In this document: piece by piece, positions 8,758 to 18,755 of the stretch
Layout: each line of letters begins with the position of its first letter
How positions within the stretch are numbered: position 1 is the first letter of the stretch
Source: Hyphomicrobium sp.
GTDB lineage: Bacteria; Pseudomonadota; Alphaproteobacteria; Rhizobiales; Hyphomicrobiaceae
Reading direction: 5' to 3'
Assembly (NCBI GenBank): GCA_003987725.1
Contig: RXJH01000005.1
Span: 178,464-242,463 of the forward strand
Length of the DNA stretch: 64,000 nt
Position numbers and translations under genes: made by a program
The notes under the pieces: generated by a model
Told to the model about the DNA's origin: nothing
The model's database searches: none
What the model saw: the letters and a program-made list of their open reading frames with translations, nothing else

Positions 8758-10257
8758 TCAGCCCTTCATCCACCAAGCTTCGGGCACCGGAAGGCGTCCG
8801 GCCGCATCCTCGATGACCTGAGCCGTTCGAAACAGCGTTTCCTCGTCGAACGGCTTGCCGATCAGCTGCAGCCCGAGCGGCGTGCCCTCCGAGGAAAGAC
8901 CGCCTGGAACCGACATACCCGGCAGTCCCGCCATGTTGACGGTGACCGTAAAGATGTCTTCGAGATACATGGCCAGCGGATCACCCGTCTTCTCGCCGAA
9001 CGCGAAGGCAGGCGAAGGCGTCGTCGGCGTCAACACGACATCGACTTTGTTCCAAGCTTCGTCAAAATCGCGCTTGATCAGCGTCCGCACCTTCTGCGCC
9101 TTGAGATAATAGGCGTCGTAATAGCCCGCCGAAAGAACATACGTGCCAATCAGGATACGGCGGCGCACTTCCTTGCCGAAGCCTTCCGCGCGGGTATTCT
9201 CGTAAGTGTCGATGAGATTGCCGCCGTTGACGCGGATCCCGTAGCGCATCCCGTCGTAGCGCGCGAGGTTCGACGAGCACTCGGCCGGTGCCACGATGTA
9301 ATAGGCCGGTAGCGCATACTTCGTGTGCGGCAGGGAAATATCGTGGATCGTCGCGCCGGCCGACTTGAGCCACGCAATGCCCTCGTCCCAGAGCTTTTGG
9401 ATCTCGGGCGACATGCCCTCGACGCGGTACTCCCGGGGAATTCCGACCCTGAGGCCTTTGACGCCCTTGCCAAGTACCGCTTCGTAATCCGGCACCGGCG
9501 CGTCGACGGACGTCGTGTCCTTCGGATCATGGCTCGCCATCGCTTTGAGCATGATCGCGCTGTCGCGCACCGTCTTGGCGATCGGTCCCGCCTGATCGAG
9601 CGACGACGCAAATGCGACGATGCCCCAGCGCGAACAGCGGCCATACGTCGGCTTTATGCCGACGGTGCCGGTGAGCGCGGCTGGCTGACGGATCGATCCG
9701 CCCGTGTCGGTCGCTGTGGCGGCAAGGCAGAGGCTCGCTGCAACCGCCGCGGACGAACCGCCCGACGAACCGCCCGGCACCAGCTTGTCGGTCGCGAGCT
9801 TGCCGTCCTTGCCCTTCCGCCGCCAGGGACTGACGACATTGCCGAAGGCGCTCGTCTCGTTCGACGATCCCATCGCGAATTCGTCGTTGTTGAGCTTGCC
9901 GAGCATCACCGCGCCGGCATCCCACAAATTCTGGCCGACGGTCGATTCGTAGGTCGGGCTGAATTCGCCGAGGATCTTCGAGCACGCCGTCGTGCGAATG
10001 CCACGGGTGCAGAAAAGATCCTTGTTGCCGATCGGCAGGCCCTCGAGCGGACGCGCCTTGCCGGACGCGATCCGCTTGTCGCTGTCTTTCGCCTGCACGC
10101 GGGCATGGTCCGGCGTCGGCAGAACGTAAGCATTGAGCGCAGGGTTGGCCTTTTCGATTGCGCCAAGAAATGCGTCGGTCAGCTCGAGTGCCGTGAACGT
10201 CTTCTTCGCCAAGCCGTCGCGGGCTTCGGCCATCGTCAATTTGGTAAGATCCGTCAC
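8758..10257 (-). CDS. gatA: Aspartyl/glutamyl-tRNA(Asn/Gln) amidotransferase subunit A
   Basis: GatA is the glutaminase subunit that releases ammonia for the GatB step. The 499-residue protein has the amidase signature. The catalytic triad is inferred as Lys79 ([10 protein letters not shown]), cis-Ser164 ([10 protein letters not shown]) and nucleophile Ser188 ([11 protein letters not shown]), with spacing matching known GatA proteins. It follows gatC by 3 bases and precedes the chorismate mutase gene by 4 bases. The length is normal for the family. Confidence 0.97.
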   Translation of the reverse strand: MTDLTKLTMAEARDGLAKKTFTALELTDAFLGAIEKANPALNAYVLPTPDHARVQAKDSDKRIASGKARPLEGLPIGNKDLFCTRGIRTTACSKILGEFSPTYESTVGQNLWDAGAVMLGKLNNDEFAMGSSNETSAFGNVVSPWRRKGKDGKLATDKLVPGGSSGGSSAAVAASLCLAATATDTGGSIRQPAALTGTVGIKPTYGRCSRWGIVAFASSLDQAGPIAKTVRDSAIMLKAMASHDPKDTTSVDAPVPDYEAVLGKGVKGLRVGIPREYRVEGMSPEIQKLWDEGIAWLKSAGATIHDISLPHTKYALPAYYIVAPAECSSNLARYDGMRYGIRVNGGNLIDTYENTRAEGFGKEVRRRILIGTYVLSAGYYDAYYLKAQKVRTLIKRDFDEAWNKVDVVLTPTTPSPAFAFGEKTGDPLAMYLEDIFTVTVNMAGLPGMSVPGGLSSEGTPLGLQLIGKPFDEETLFRTAQVIEDAAGRLPVPEAWWMKG

Positions 10258-10260
10258 CAG

Positions 10261-10548
10261 CTACTCCACGACCTTCGGCACCACGAAGAAATTGTCCTCG
10301 GCAAGCGGTGCATTCGCCGTGACCTGATCTGCAATCTCGCCGTCCGTAACGACATCGTCCCGCATCTTGAGCTGGTGCGCGACGACACGCGTCATCGGCT
10401 CGACGTTCGCGGTATCGACCTCGTCGAGTTGCTTCACCCAATCGAGAATGCCCGAGAGTTCCGTCTCGAGGCCCTTTGCCTCGGCGTCGCTGATTTTGAT
10501 CCGGGCGAGGCGCGCGATACGGCGAACGGTCGCTTCGTCGACCTGCAT
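10261..10548 (-). CDS. gatC: Aspartyl/glutamyl-tRNA(Asn/Gln) amidotransferase subunit C
   Basis: GatC is the small belt subunit that stabilises GatA-GatB. The 95-residue product has the family pattern: [18 protein letters not shown] near the N-terminus, then [17 protein letters not shown] and a proline-containing middle (VEPMTRV). It ends with a segment that wraps the partners. It is the first gene of the operon. The 202-base gap to divergent ruvX should hold both promoters; I saw no clear hexamers. Confidence 0.95.
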   Translation of the reverse strand: MQVDEATVRRIARLARIKISDAEAKGLETELSGILDWVKQLDEVDTANVEPMTRVVAHQLKMRDDVVTDGEIADQVTANAPLAEDNFFVVPKVVE

Positions 10549-10750
10549 GAAAATGTCCCTTCAAGGAAATCGGGGGATGTTGCGAAGATCTCTTAACCGC
10601 CCTCCCGGCATCATTGCAACCGGCGGTACTATCCCGGCTGCTATCAGAGGGTTAAACAGAGCTCTCACACGACGAACGATGCCAATTTGCCGCCAAGGCT
10701 GGTAGAGGCTGGTTCGCAATCCTCCCATTCACATACTCAGGCATCGCTCA

Positions 10751-11245
10751 ATGAACCAACCGGCCGCTCCAGCGCCACCGGGCCGCACCACGGAAGACCA
10801 GCAGGACTTCCGCGACATTACGGAGGGGCGCCTGATCGGCATCGATGCCGGCACCAAAACGCTGGGCCTCGCCCTGTCGGATGTGCGGCGCACGATAGCC
10901 TCCCCCCTCGAAACGATCCGCAGAACGAAGTTCACGGCAGACGCCACCCGTCTCCTGTCCCTTGTCGCGGAGCACAACGTCACCGGCCTGGTGCTCGGCC
11001 TGCCCCGCAATCTGGACGGGACGGAAGGCCCGCGGGCGCAGGCGACCCGGGCACTTGCGCGCAATCTGAATAAATTGTCGCCACTTCCCATCCTGCTGTG
11101 GGACGAGCGGCTGACGACCGCCGAAGCGCAAAGAATGTTGATCGACGCCGATCAGACGCGGAAGCGCCGCGCCGAGGTGATCGACAAGCTGGCCGCCACG
11201 ATCATCCTCCAGAGCGCCCTCGATCGGCTGAATAAACCCGCCTGA
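10751..11245 (+). CDS. ruvX: RuvX/YqgF-type nuclease
   Basis: The 164-residue protein has the RNase H-like YqgF fold: [15 protein letters not shown] with the first catalytic Asp, [13 protein letters not shown], the acidic [12 protein letters not shown] and a C-terminal [14 protein letters not shown] with the last acidic residue. YqgF proteins are described as putative Holliday-junction resolvases and as 16S rRNA 5'-end maturation nucleases. The first 28 residues (Pro/Ala-rich) extend the usual start; ATG at 10751 is the only good start seen. It is followed by pyrB and may share its transcript. Confidence 0.92.
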   Translation: MNQPAAPAPPGRTTEDQQDFRDITEGRLIGIDAGTKTLGLALSDVRRTIASPLETIRRTKFTADATRLLSLVAEHNVTGLVLGLPRNLDGTEGPRAQATRALARNLNKLSPLPILLWDERLTTAEAQRMLIDADQTRKRRAEVIDKLAATIILQSALDRLNKPA

Positions 11246-11397
11246 CCGGGGATCTGGGGAGCCCTTTGCGGGACGAAATTCGCGGGCTCGGGATCATCCG
11301 TAGCCGGATCGCACTTCACGCGCCGTTAAGTCCCTTTGGGATTGATGTCCCTCCCTCCTTGCGGCCCCGCAAGACTCCCCCTATAGAAGCGCCTTTA

Positions 11398-12372
11398 ATG
11401 ACATCGAAATCGAATACCAACGCGCTGAAAGTTTTTCCGCGCCGCCACCTGCTGACCTGCGAGGGTCTGTCGGCCAACGAAATCAATTTCCTGCTCGATC
11501 TCGCCGACAGGAATGCCGATCACATCCGCAACAACGGCCGCAAGCGCGACGTGCTTGAGGGCCGGACGATTATCAACCTCTTTTTCGAATCGTCGACGCG
11601 CACGCAAGCCTCCTTCGAAATGGCGGGCAAACGGCTGAGCGCCGACGTGATGAACATGAACGTCGCGACGTCCTCGGTCACCAAGGGTGAGACGCTCATC
11701 GACACGGCGGTGACGCTCAATGCGATGCGCCCCGACATCATCGTCGTCCGCCATCATGCGGCCGGCGCCGTCGAACTGCTCTCGCAGAAAGTCGATTGCT
11801 CCGTCATCAACGCCGGCGATGGCGCGCATCAGCATCCGACGCAGGCCCTTCTCGACGCGCTGACCATCCGCCGCGCGAAGGGCCGGATTGCCGGTCTGAC
11901 GGTCGCCATCTGCGGCGACATTCTCCATTCCCGCGTCGCGCGATCCAACATCAATGTTTTGAACGCGCTCGGCGCACACATCCGCCTCATTGCGCCAACG
12001 ACCTTGCTGCCGTCGTCGCCGGAACGCCTCGGTTGCGAGGTCTTCACCGATATGTGGAAGGGCATCGAAAACGCCGATATCGTCATGATGCTGCGCCTCC
12101 AGCGCGAACGCATGGATGCCTCTTATGTCCCATCGACCCGCGAGTTCTTCCATTTCTTCGGGCTCGATCACGAGAAGCTGGCGCGTGCCAAGCCCGATGC
12201 TCTCGTCATGCATCCAGGTCCGATGAACCGTGGCGTCGAAATCGCCTCGACCGTCGCCGATCATTCCAAAAGCGTCATCCGCGAACAGGTTGAAATGGGC
12301 GTTGCCGTCAGAATGGCAGTACTAGAAGCGTTATCGGCGCACCTCCCGGGCTTCGCGGAGGACGCCCGATGA
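11398..12372 (+). CDS. pyrB: Aspartate carbamoyltransferase catalytic subunit
   Basis: The protein carbamoylates aspartate in pyrimidine synthesis. From the ATG at 11398 the product is 324 residues; an upstream in-frame start adds 44 unlikely residues. Active-site segments are all present: [13 protein letters not shown] (carbamoyl phosphate), [27 protein letters not shown] and [11 protein letters not shown]. No pyrI regulatory gene is nearby. The gene overlaps the next gene, a degenerate dihydroorotase, by four bases, which fits the ATCase/pseudo-DHOase complexes known from Pseudomonas. Confidence 0.96.
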   Translation: MTSKSNTNALKVFPRRHLLTCEGLSANEINFLLDLADRNADHIRNNGRKRDVLEGRTIINLFFESSTRTQASFEMAGKRLSADVMNMNVATSSVTKGETLIDTAVTLNAMRPDIIVVRHHAAGAVELLSQKVDCSVINAGDGAHQHPTQALLDALTIRRAKGRIAGLTVAICGDILHSRVARSNINVLNALGAHIRLIAPTTLLPSSPERLGCEVFTDMWKGIENADIVMMLRLQRERMDASYVPSTREFFHFFGLDHEKLARAKPDALVMHPGPMNRGVEIASTVADHSKSVIREQVEMGVAVRMAVLEALSAHLPGFAEDAR

Positions 12373-13700
12373 GAAAACCTATCGAAAAGCCGAAGAGCGT
12401 CGGCACCGCGACCGTTTTCATCAACGCGCGCCTCATCGACCCCGCATCGAACCGCGATGAACCAGGCGGCCTTCTCGTCAAGGACGGCATGATTGCCGAC
12501 CTCGGCGCGCATCTCCGTCGCAACGCTCCGGAAGGCGCAAACGTCATCGACTGCAAAGGCAATGTGCTGGCGCCGGGTTTGATCGACGCGCAGGTGTTCA
12601 CGGGCGAACCGGGCTACGAGCATCGCGAAACGCTAAAGACGGCAAGCCATGCCGCCGCCGCTGGTGGCGTCACGACGATAGTCGTCATGCCGGACACCAA
12701 TCCGGTCATCGATCAGGTCGCACTCGTCGACTTCATCCAGCGCCGCGCGCGCGACAACGCCCTGGTGCACGTCCAAACCATGGCCGCGATGACAAAGGGC
12801 CTGCAGGGCGAGGAAATGACCGAGATCGGTCTTCTGAAGCGCGCCGGAGCCATTGGCTTTTCGAACGGCAAATCGAGCGTCATCAACACGCGCGTCATGC
12901 GCAATGTCCTAAGCTACGCCAAGGACTTCAACGCCCTCGTCGTCCACCACACCGAGGACCCCTACCTCTCCAGCGGCTCGATGAATTCGGGCGAGGTCGC
13001 CTCCCGCCTCGGGCTGCCCGGCATCTCCAAGATTGCCGAGACGATCATGCTGGAACGGGACGTCCGCCTCGTCGAAATGACCGGCGGCCGGTACCACGCT
13101 GCGACCATCAGCTGTCAGGAAAGCCTCGACGTCGTCAAAAATGCCAAGGCGAAAAAGCTCCCCGTGAGCTGCGGCGTCTCAATCAATCACCTGACGCTCA
13201 ACGAGAACGATATCGGGCCATACCGCACCTTCTTCAAAATGCGACCGCCATTGCGGAAGGAAGAAGATCGCGTCGCGATGGTGCAGGCCGTCGCCAACGG
13301 CGACATCGATATCATCGTCTCGAGCCACGATCCGCAGGACGCCGACACCAAGCGCCGGCCGTTCGCTGAGGCGGCCGATGGTGCCGTCGGCCTCGAAACG
13401 CTGCTTTCGGCTGCGCTCCGCCTCGTCCACTCCGGCGACATCACGCTCACTGCGATGTTGAGAGCCCTGACCGTCAATCCGGCACGCTTGTTGGGCCTTC
13501 ACTCAGGCAGGTTGGTCAAAGGCGCCATCGCCGACCTCGTGTTGTTCGATCCGGGCGAGCCTTGGGTCGTCAACAAGGACCTCCTCCGTTCCCGCTCGAA
13601 GAATACGCCCTTCGACGAGGCGAAGATGCAAGGCCGCGTTCTGCGGACGATGGTTGCCGGACAGACGGTCTATGAATACGCTGGCGTCGAGCGCACCTAG
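12369..13700 (+). CDS. Degenerate dihydroorotase-like protein (probably non-catalytic PyrC')
   Basis: The 443-residue protein is clearly of the class I dihydroorotase family ([50 protein letters not shown]). The catalytic residues are changed. The metal motif D-x-H-x-H is D73-A-Q75-V-F77; the RYHxAH metal histidine is Thr (RYHAATIS); and the catalytic-Asp segment usually reading S/T-D-H-A-P-H is SSHDPQ. I infer no dihydroorotase activity and a structural role with PyrB, as for pseudo-DHOases. The ATG overlaps the pyrB stop by four bases, indicating translational coupling. An active pyrC must lie elsewhere. Confidence 0.9.
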   Translation: MRKPIEKPKSVGTATVFINARLIDPASNRDEPGGLLVKDGMIADLGAHLRRNAPEGANVIDCKGNVLAPGLIDAQVFTGEPGYEHRETLKTASHAAAAGGVTTIVVMPDTNPVIDQVALVDFIQRRARDNALVHVQTMAAMTKGLQGEEMTEIGLLKRAGAIGFSNGKSSVINTRVMRNVLSYAKDFNALVVHHTEDPYLSSGSMNSGEVASRLGLPGISKIAETIMLERDVRLVEMTGGRYHAATISCQESLDVVKNAKAKKLPVSCGVSINHLTLNENDIGPYRTFFKMRPPLRKEEDRVAMVQAVANGDIDIIVSSHDPQDADTKRRPFAEAADGAVGLETLLSAALRLVHSGDITLTAMLRALTVNPARLLGLHSGRLVKGAIADLVLFDPGEPWVVNKDLLRSRSKNTPFDEAKMQGRVLRTMVAGQTVYEYAGVERT

Positions 13701-13751
13701 GCCCATCCTTCCCACCGCGACGCCGCGGACCTTGCGAAAAAGAATTCGGAT

Positions 13752-14384
13752 ATGAGCCCCTTGTTACCTTTGGCAGTGCTGACGGATGGCGGCTGGGCGA
13801 CCGCAAGCGCGGCAGCGCTTGTGATCGGTTATCTCCTGGGTTCGATCCCATTCGGATTGCTGCTGACGCGTGCGGCCGGGCTCGGTGACATTCGCCAGAT
13901 CGGCTCGGGCAACATCGGCGCAACCAATGTGCTGCGCACCGGAAAGAAGGGCCTCGCCGCCGCCACGCTCCTTCTCGATGCCGCCAAAGGTGCCGTCGCA
14001 GTGCTCATCGCCAGATATTACCTCGGCGAGACACCCGCCATGCTCGCAGGTCTCGCCGCTTTCATCGGGCATATCTTTCCCGTTTGGCTCGGGTTCAAAG
14101 GCGGAAAGGGCGTCGCCACATACCTCGGTGTCTTGGCGGCACTCGCCTGGCAGTGCGCCCTCGTCTTCGCCGCACTTTGGCTGACCGTCGCCGCCGCGAC
14201 GCGCATATCGTCCCTGGCGGCGATCATCGCGACGATCGCCTCGCCCATCGCCGCATGGATCCTCGGAGACGCTGATCTCGCGGCCATCGTCGCTCTGATG
14301 AGCCTGATCATCCTCATCAAACATCGCGCCAACATCGAGCGTCTGATAGCGGGGGAGGAGCCGAGGATTGGTTCCAAGACCTGA
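13752..14384 (+). CDS. plsY: Acyl-phosphate:glycerol-3-phosphate acyltransferase
   Basis: PlsY acylates glycerol-3-phosphate from acyl-phosphate at the inner membrane, the first step of phospholipid synthesis. The 210-residue protein has five to seven hydrophobic segments and the signature loops: [25 protein letters not shown] and the glycine-rich [13 protein letters not shown]. Its stop lies inside the dprA gene (a 17-base overlap), so dprA is probably translated in coupling. Confidence 0.95.
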   Translation: MSPLLPLAVLTDGGWATASAAALVIGYLLGSIPFGLLLTRAAGLGDIRQIGSGNIGATNVLRTGKKGLAAATLLLDAAKGAVAVLIARYYLGETPAMLAGLAAFIGHIFPVWLGFKGGKGVATYLGVLAALAWQCALVFAALWLTVAAATRISSLAAIIATIASPIAAWILGDADLAAIVALMSLIILIKHRANIERLIAGEEPRIGSKT

Positions 14385-15555
14385 GCAGCAGCAGCTTTTT
14401 CGCCCCGCGCCCCTCCCGACGGCGGAACTTTCCGATGAAGAACGGCTGGCGTGCTTGCGATTGATCAGATCGGAAAACGTCGGCCCGGTAACGTTCCGCG
14501 ATCTCATCAATCACTACGGCGGCGCAACGAAAGCGCTCGAAGCGCTCCCGGCATTGTCTCGCCGTGGCGGTTCCGGCCGCCCGATCCGGATCTGCCCGAA
14601 AGCCGATGCCGAACGCGAACTCGAAGCCGCCCGGCGCGTGGGCGCCACGCCCCTCTTCACAATCGAGCCGAACTATCCCGCCCTTCTCGCGCGCATCGAT
14701 GCTCCGCCTCCGATGCTCTACATCAAAGGCAATCGCGAGCTTCTGAATGTCCCAGCCATCGCCATAGTCGGCTCACGCCAATGCTCCGCAGCCGGAACCC
14801 AACTCACCCGGCTGTTCGCAACGCAGCTAGCAGAGGCCGGCTTCGTCATCGTTTCGGGGCTCGCGCGCGGCATTGATCGGGCCGCCCACGAGGTGGCATT
14901 GAAAACCGGCACAGTCGCCGTTCTCGCCGGCGGCATCGATTGGGTCTATCCGCCCGAACACGCTGAGCTGCAGGCACGTATCGGGACCGAGGGATGTCTG
15001 GTCACCGATCGGCCGCCCGGGCTGCAGCCACGCGAAAAGGACTTTCCACGCCGAAATCGGATCATAGCTGGATTGGTTCATGGCGTCGTGATTGTTGAGG
15101 CGGCGGAGCGCTCCGGCACCCTTATCACTGCCAGATATGCCAATGATCTGGGACGCGAGGTCTTCGCCATACCCGGCCACCCTCTGGATCCCAGGGCCGA
15201 GGGAACGAACCGGCTCATCAAACAGGGGGCAACCCTCGTCACCGAAGCCGCGGATGTCATCGAGGTGCTACGTCCGATCCTCGGCCTCGATGAACGCCGC
15301 TACGACTATACGCTTGACCAGGAGCCCGCTTCTGCCGAACCCGACGATGCAAAGCCGCTCCCATCAGATCTTCCAGCAGAAGATATCTTGAAAGTGGTCC
15401 TATCGGCGCTAGGGCCTGCACCCGTCACCGTCGATGCCATCGCGCGGCAATGCGGGATAACCGTTCAGGCCGTCCAGATTGCGCTTCTGGAACTCGATCT
15501 TGGCGGCCGCATCGAGCGCCAGGGGTATAGTCTCGTAGCGCTGAAAAGTGTTTAG
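14368..15555 (+). CDS. dprA: DNA-processing protein DprA
   Basis: DprA loads RecA on incoming single-stranded DNA during transformation. The product of 395 residues starts with TTG at 14368, inside plsY. It has a helical N-terminal segment ([21 protein letters not shown]), a Rossmann-like core with [34 protein letters not shown] and GTLITARYA, and a C-terminal winged helix (about residues 335-393, [21 protein letters not shown]). The three-domain layout is complete. A TfoX N-domain gene lies at 47.2 kb, but no competence pilus genes are in the window. Confidence 0.95.
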   Translation: MVPRPEQQQLFRPAPLPTAELSDEERLACLRLIRSENVGPVTFRDLINHYGGATKALEALPALSRRGGSGRPIRICPKADAERELEAARRVGATPLFTIEPNYPALLARIDAPPPMLYIKGNRELLNVPAIAIVGSRQCSAAGTQLTRLFATQLAEAGFVIVSGLARGIDRAAHEVALKTGTVAVLAGGIDWVYPPEHAELQARIGTEGCLVTDRPPGLQPREKDFPRRNRIIAGLVHGVVIVEAAERSGTLITARYANDLGREVFAIPGHPLDPRAEGTNRLIKQGATLVTEAADVIEVLRPILGLDERRYDYTLDQEPASAEPDDAKPLPSDLPAEDILKVVLSALGPAPVTVDAIARQCGITVQAVQIALLELDLGGRIERQGYSLVALKSV

Positions 15556-15773
15556 TTCTCCGGGCGATGCGTTTCGCGCCGGGCCTCAGCATGCGATATT
15601 GCGAGCATGCGCGATAGCTTACGGCACCCTTCGCGTTCCGCCATCCGCTGTAATTCACCTAACAAATCGGCGAGATATTCCAGATGCTCTCGCCTCTCCC
15701 CGCCGTTCCGGTCAGAAAATTCACTGTTCTGCAATGGTTCTTCACCCTTGAGTCGATCCCGCCCATTCCACAT
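15552..15773 (-). CDS. Small conserved-looking hypothetical protein
   Basis: The minus-strand frame ends four bases inside the dprA stop. The C-terminal half (LEYLADLLGELQRMAEREGC, then RMLAISHAEARRE) resembles a short helical protein I associate with alphaproteobacteria, although I cannot name it. The start is uncertain: ATG at 15773 gives 73 residues, and an internal TTG after AGGGTG would give about 60. An extension to 15824 is possible. No hydrophobic or metal-binding motif is seen. The short length makes this a moderate call. Confidence 0.55.
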   Translation of the reverse strand: MWNGRDRLKGEEPLQNSEFSDRNGGERREHLEYLADLLGELQRMAEREGCRKLSRMLAISHAEARRETHRPEN

Positions 15774-15960
15774 ATGCTTAATGTAGGACATTCTCGCTTT
15801 GGTGGCAATTGCATAATTGCGCAATCAATAGTGGTAACAACCCAGGATTTGACAGCGCTGCGTCGATCAACCATGTTCCCGGCCCGCCGCGAGGCGGCGA
15901 ATGAAGGCCGCCGATCCGTCGACCTGACGGGGAATCGCGGCCCAGGAGCGAAATCGCCAG

Positions 15961-18735
15961 ATGAACGTCGTCATCGTCGAATCCGCCGCTAAGGCCAAGA
16001 CGATCAATAAATATTTAGGCTCAGGCTACAAGGTCATCGCGTCCTACGGGCACGTGCGCGATCTGCCTGCAAAGGACGGTTCCGTCCAGCCGGACCAGGA
16101 TTTCGAGATGCACTGGGAAGTGGATCCGAAGTCCCAGAAAATCATGCGTGAGATCGCCGACGCGGTCAAAAAGGCCGATAAGCTGATCCTCGCGACCGAC
16201 CCTGATCGCGAAGGCGAAGCCATTTCCTGGCACATCCTGCAGATCCTCAGCCAGAAGAAGGCCCTCAATAAGAACACCGAGATCGAGCGGGTCGCCTTCA
16301 ACGCCATTACGAAGCAATCGATCCTGGCCGCCCTGAAAGAGCCGCGCCAGATCGATGAGCCCCTGGTAGACGCCTACCTGGCGCGCCGGGCCCTCGACTA
16401 TCTCGTCGGCTTTACGCTCTCGCCCGTGCTCTGGCGCAAGCTCCCGGGCTCCCGGTCGGCCGGCCGCGTCCAGTCCGTTGCGCTGCGTCTCGTGTGCGAT
16501 CGCGAAGCCGAGATCGAAGCCTTCAAAACCGAAGAATACTGGACGATCGAGGCGCTTCTTTCGACCGCCAAGAATGAGGACGTCAAATCCCGTCTCGTCG
16601 CCATCGATGGAACGTCGCTCAAGAAACTCGACATCAAGGACGAAGCGACGGCAACCGCCATCCGGCAAGCTCTGATCGGCCGGGACTTCCGCGTCGCATC
16701 GATTGAGAAGAAGGCGACGAAACGCAATCCTTACGCACCGTTCACGACCTCTACGTTGCAGATGGACGCGTCGCGGAAGCTTGGCTTCTCGGCCAAGCAG
16801 ACGATGCAGATCGCCCAGCGCCTCTATGAAGGTGTCGACATCGGCGGCGAAACCGTCGGCCTTATTACCTACATGCGAACGGACGGCGTCCAGATCGTTC
16901 CGGAAGCGGTCAGCCAGATCCGCGACGTGATCTCCGCCGAATACGGCAAGAACTACACGCCCTTCGCACGCGAGTACAAGACGAAAGCCAAGAACGCCCA
17001 AGAGGCGCACGAAGCCATCCGCCCGACCGACCCGCGCCGCAAGCCCGATCAGGTCCGCAAGCACCTCGAGAAGGATCAGGCCGCTCTCTACGATCTCATC
17101 TGGAAACGCACGATCGCGAGCCAGATGGCCCCTGCCGACATCGAGCAGACGGCCGCCGAGATCGAGGTCAAGGGTGCCGACGGCAAGGCCTATGGCCTCC
17201 GGGCCAACGGCTCTGTCCTGATGTTCGACGGCTTCCTCAGGGTCTATGAGGAAGGCCGCGACGACCGCGTCCGCACGATTGAAAAGGGCAAGGACGATAC
17301 GGCCGACGACGATGACGAAAATCGCCGTCTTCCGCCGCTCGCCGTTGGCGACCGCCTGAAAGATAAAGAGATCAGCGCCGACCAGCACTTCACGCAACCC
17401 CCGCCCCGCTTCTCGGAAGCGACGCTGGTGAAGCGGATGGAAGAGCTCGGCATCGGCCGGCCCTCGACCTATGCATCGACGATGGCCGTGCTCGTCGACC
17501 GCGATTACGTGCGGATCGAGAAGAAGCGTCTGGTTCCGGAGGACAAGGGACGCCTGGTCATCGCGTTCCTCGAAAGCTTCTTCAAGCGGTACGTCGAATA
17601 CGACTTCACCGCCGATCTGGAAGAAAAGCTCGACCTCATCTCGAACAACGACCTGGAATATAAACAGGTGCTGCGCGACTTCTGGCGCGACTTCATGGCC
17701 GCCGTCGGCGAGATCAAGGACCTTCGCGTCGGCGACGTCCTCGAAGCGTTGAACGAAATGCTTGGACCCCACGTCTTCCCCGACAAGGGAGACGGCAGCG
17801 ATCCCCGTCTTTGCCCGAAGTGCGGGTCGGGACGCCTGAGCCTGAAGATCTCCGGCAAGTACGGTGCCTTCATCGGCTGCGGAAACTATCCGGAGTGCAA
17901 TTATACGCGTCAGCTGACCCAATCAGCCGACGGCGACGCCAACGCGCTCGACGGCAAGATCCTAGGGTACAATGACGATGGCCTCGCGGTGACGCTGCGC
18001 ACGGGCCGGTTTGGTCCCTACATTCAGCTCGGCGAGGCCCAGGGCGACGAAAAGCCGAAGCGGTCGAGCATCCCGAAGGGCATTGACGCCGCGACGCTCG
18101 ATTTCGACAAGGCGATGCAGCTTCTCTCGCTCCCGCGCGAAGTCGGTGTGCATCCAGAAGGCGGCGTGATCACCGCCGGTCTTGGCCGGTTCGGTCCGTT
18201 CATTGTCCATGAGAACGGCGAAACCAAAACCTACGTCAATGTCGAGAGCGTCGAAGACGTCCTCACCATCGGCCTCAATCGCGCAGTCACGCTCATTGCC
18301 GAGAAGCGCGCAGGCGGCGGCAAGAGCCGCTTCCAGCGGAACGCGCCGAAGGTGCTGAAGGATCTTGGGCCACATCCGAGCGAAGGCGGAGTTGTGCAGG
18401 TGCTGGAAGGCCGCTACGGGCCCTACGTCACCCACAACAAAGTCAATGCTACGGTCCCGCGTGCGAAGGACCCGGCCTCGCTCACGATGGATGAGGCCGT
18501 GGCTCTCATCGCAGAACGGATCGCCAACGGCGGCGGCAAGAAGTCGAAGGCCTCGCGCGCCGCGAAGCCGAAAGCCGCGAAACCGGCAAAGCCCGCGAAG
18601 GCTGCAGCAGCAGAAAAACCTGCTAAAAGCGCAACCGCGGCGCCGGCCGAACGCAAGGCGTCGAAGCCTGCGGCTGCCAAAAAGTCAGCGAAGGCCGCCG
18701 CTCCCGCAAAGAAGCTCGCCCGGGCGAAGGCCTGA
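15961..18735 (+). CDS. topA: DNA topoisomerase I
   Basis: Type IA topoisomerase that relaxes negative supercoils. The 924-residue protein begins with the Toprim domain (MNVVIVESAAKAKTINKYLG, ATDPDREGEAISWH). The catalytic tyrosine is Tyr304 (GLITYMRTDGVQI). The LPGSRSAGRVQSVALRLVCDREAEI-type core is intact. A four-cysteine zinc ribbon (CPKCGSGRLSL with GCGNYPEC) lies near residue 620, followed by repeat-like segments (FGPYIQLGEA, FGPFIVHENG and YGPYVTHNK) and a 70-residue Ala/Lys/Pro tail that probably binds DNA. It is followed by rnr after 20 bases. Confidence 0.97.
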   Translation: MNVVIVESAAKAKTINKYLGSGYKVIASYGHVRDLPAKDGSVQPDQDFEMHWEVDPKSQKIMREIADAVKKADKLILATDPDREGEAISWHILQILSQKKALNKNTEIERVAFNAITKQSILAALKEPRQIDEPLVDAYLARRALDYLVGFTLSPVLWRKLPGSRSAGRVQSVALRLVCDREAEIEAFKTEEYWTIEALLSTAKNEDVKSRLVAIDGTSLKKLDIKDEATATAIRQALIGRDFRVASIEKKATKRNPYAPFTTSTLQMDASRKLGFSAKQTMQIAQRLYEGVDIGGETVGLITYMRTDGVQIVPEAVSQIRDVISAEYGKNYTPFAREYKTKAKNAQEAHEAIRPTDPRRKPDQVRKHLEKDQAALYDLIWKRTIASQMAPADIEQTAAEIEVKGADGKAYGLRANGSVLMFDGFLRVYEEGRDDRVRTIEKGKDDTADDDDENRRLPPLAVGDRLKDKEISADQHFTQPPPRFSEATLVKRMEELGIGRPSTYASTMAVLVDRDYVRIEKKRLVPEDKGRLVIAFLESFFKRYVEYDFTADLEEKLDLISNNDLEYKQVLRDFWRDFMAAVGEIKDLRVGDVLEALNEMLGPHVFPDKGDGSDPRLCPKCGSGRLSLKISGKYGAFIGCGNYPECNYTRQLTQSADGDANALDGKILGYNDDGLAVTLRTGRFGPYIQLGEAQGDEKPKRSSIPKGIDAATLDFDKAMQLLSLPREVGVHPEGGVITAGLGRFGPFIVHENGETKTYVNVESVEDVLTIGLNRAVTLIAEKRAGGGKSRFQRNAPKVLKDLGPHPSEGGVVQVLEGRYGPYVTHNKVNATVPRAKDPASLTMDEAVALIAERIANGGGKKSKASRAAKPKAAKPAKPAKAAAAEKPAKSATAAPAERKASKPAAAKKSAKAAAPAKKLARAKA

Positions 18736-18755
18736 CGGCAAAAACGAGGCGCCAG

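Noticed and set aside
16021-17922. A 633-codon open frame on the minus strand inside topA
   Set aside because: It lies wholly antisense to an unmistakable topA gene; long antisense frames are common in GC-rich DNA, and its translation has no recognisable motif.
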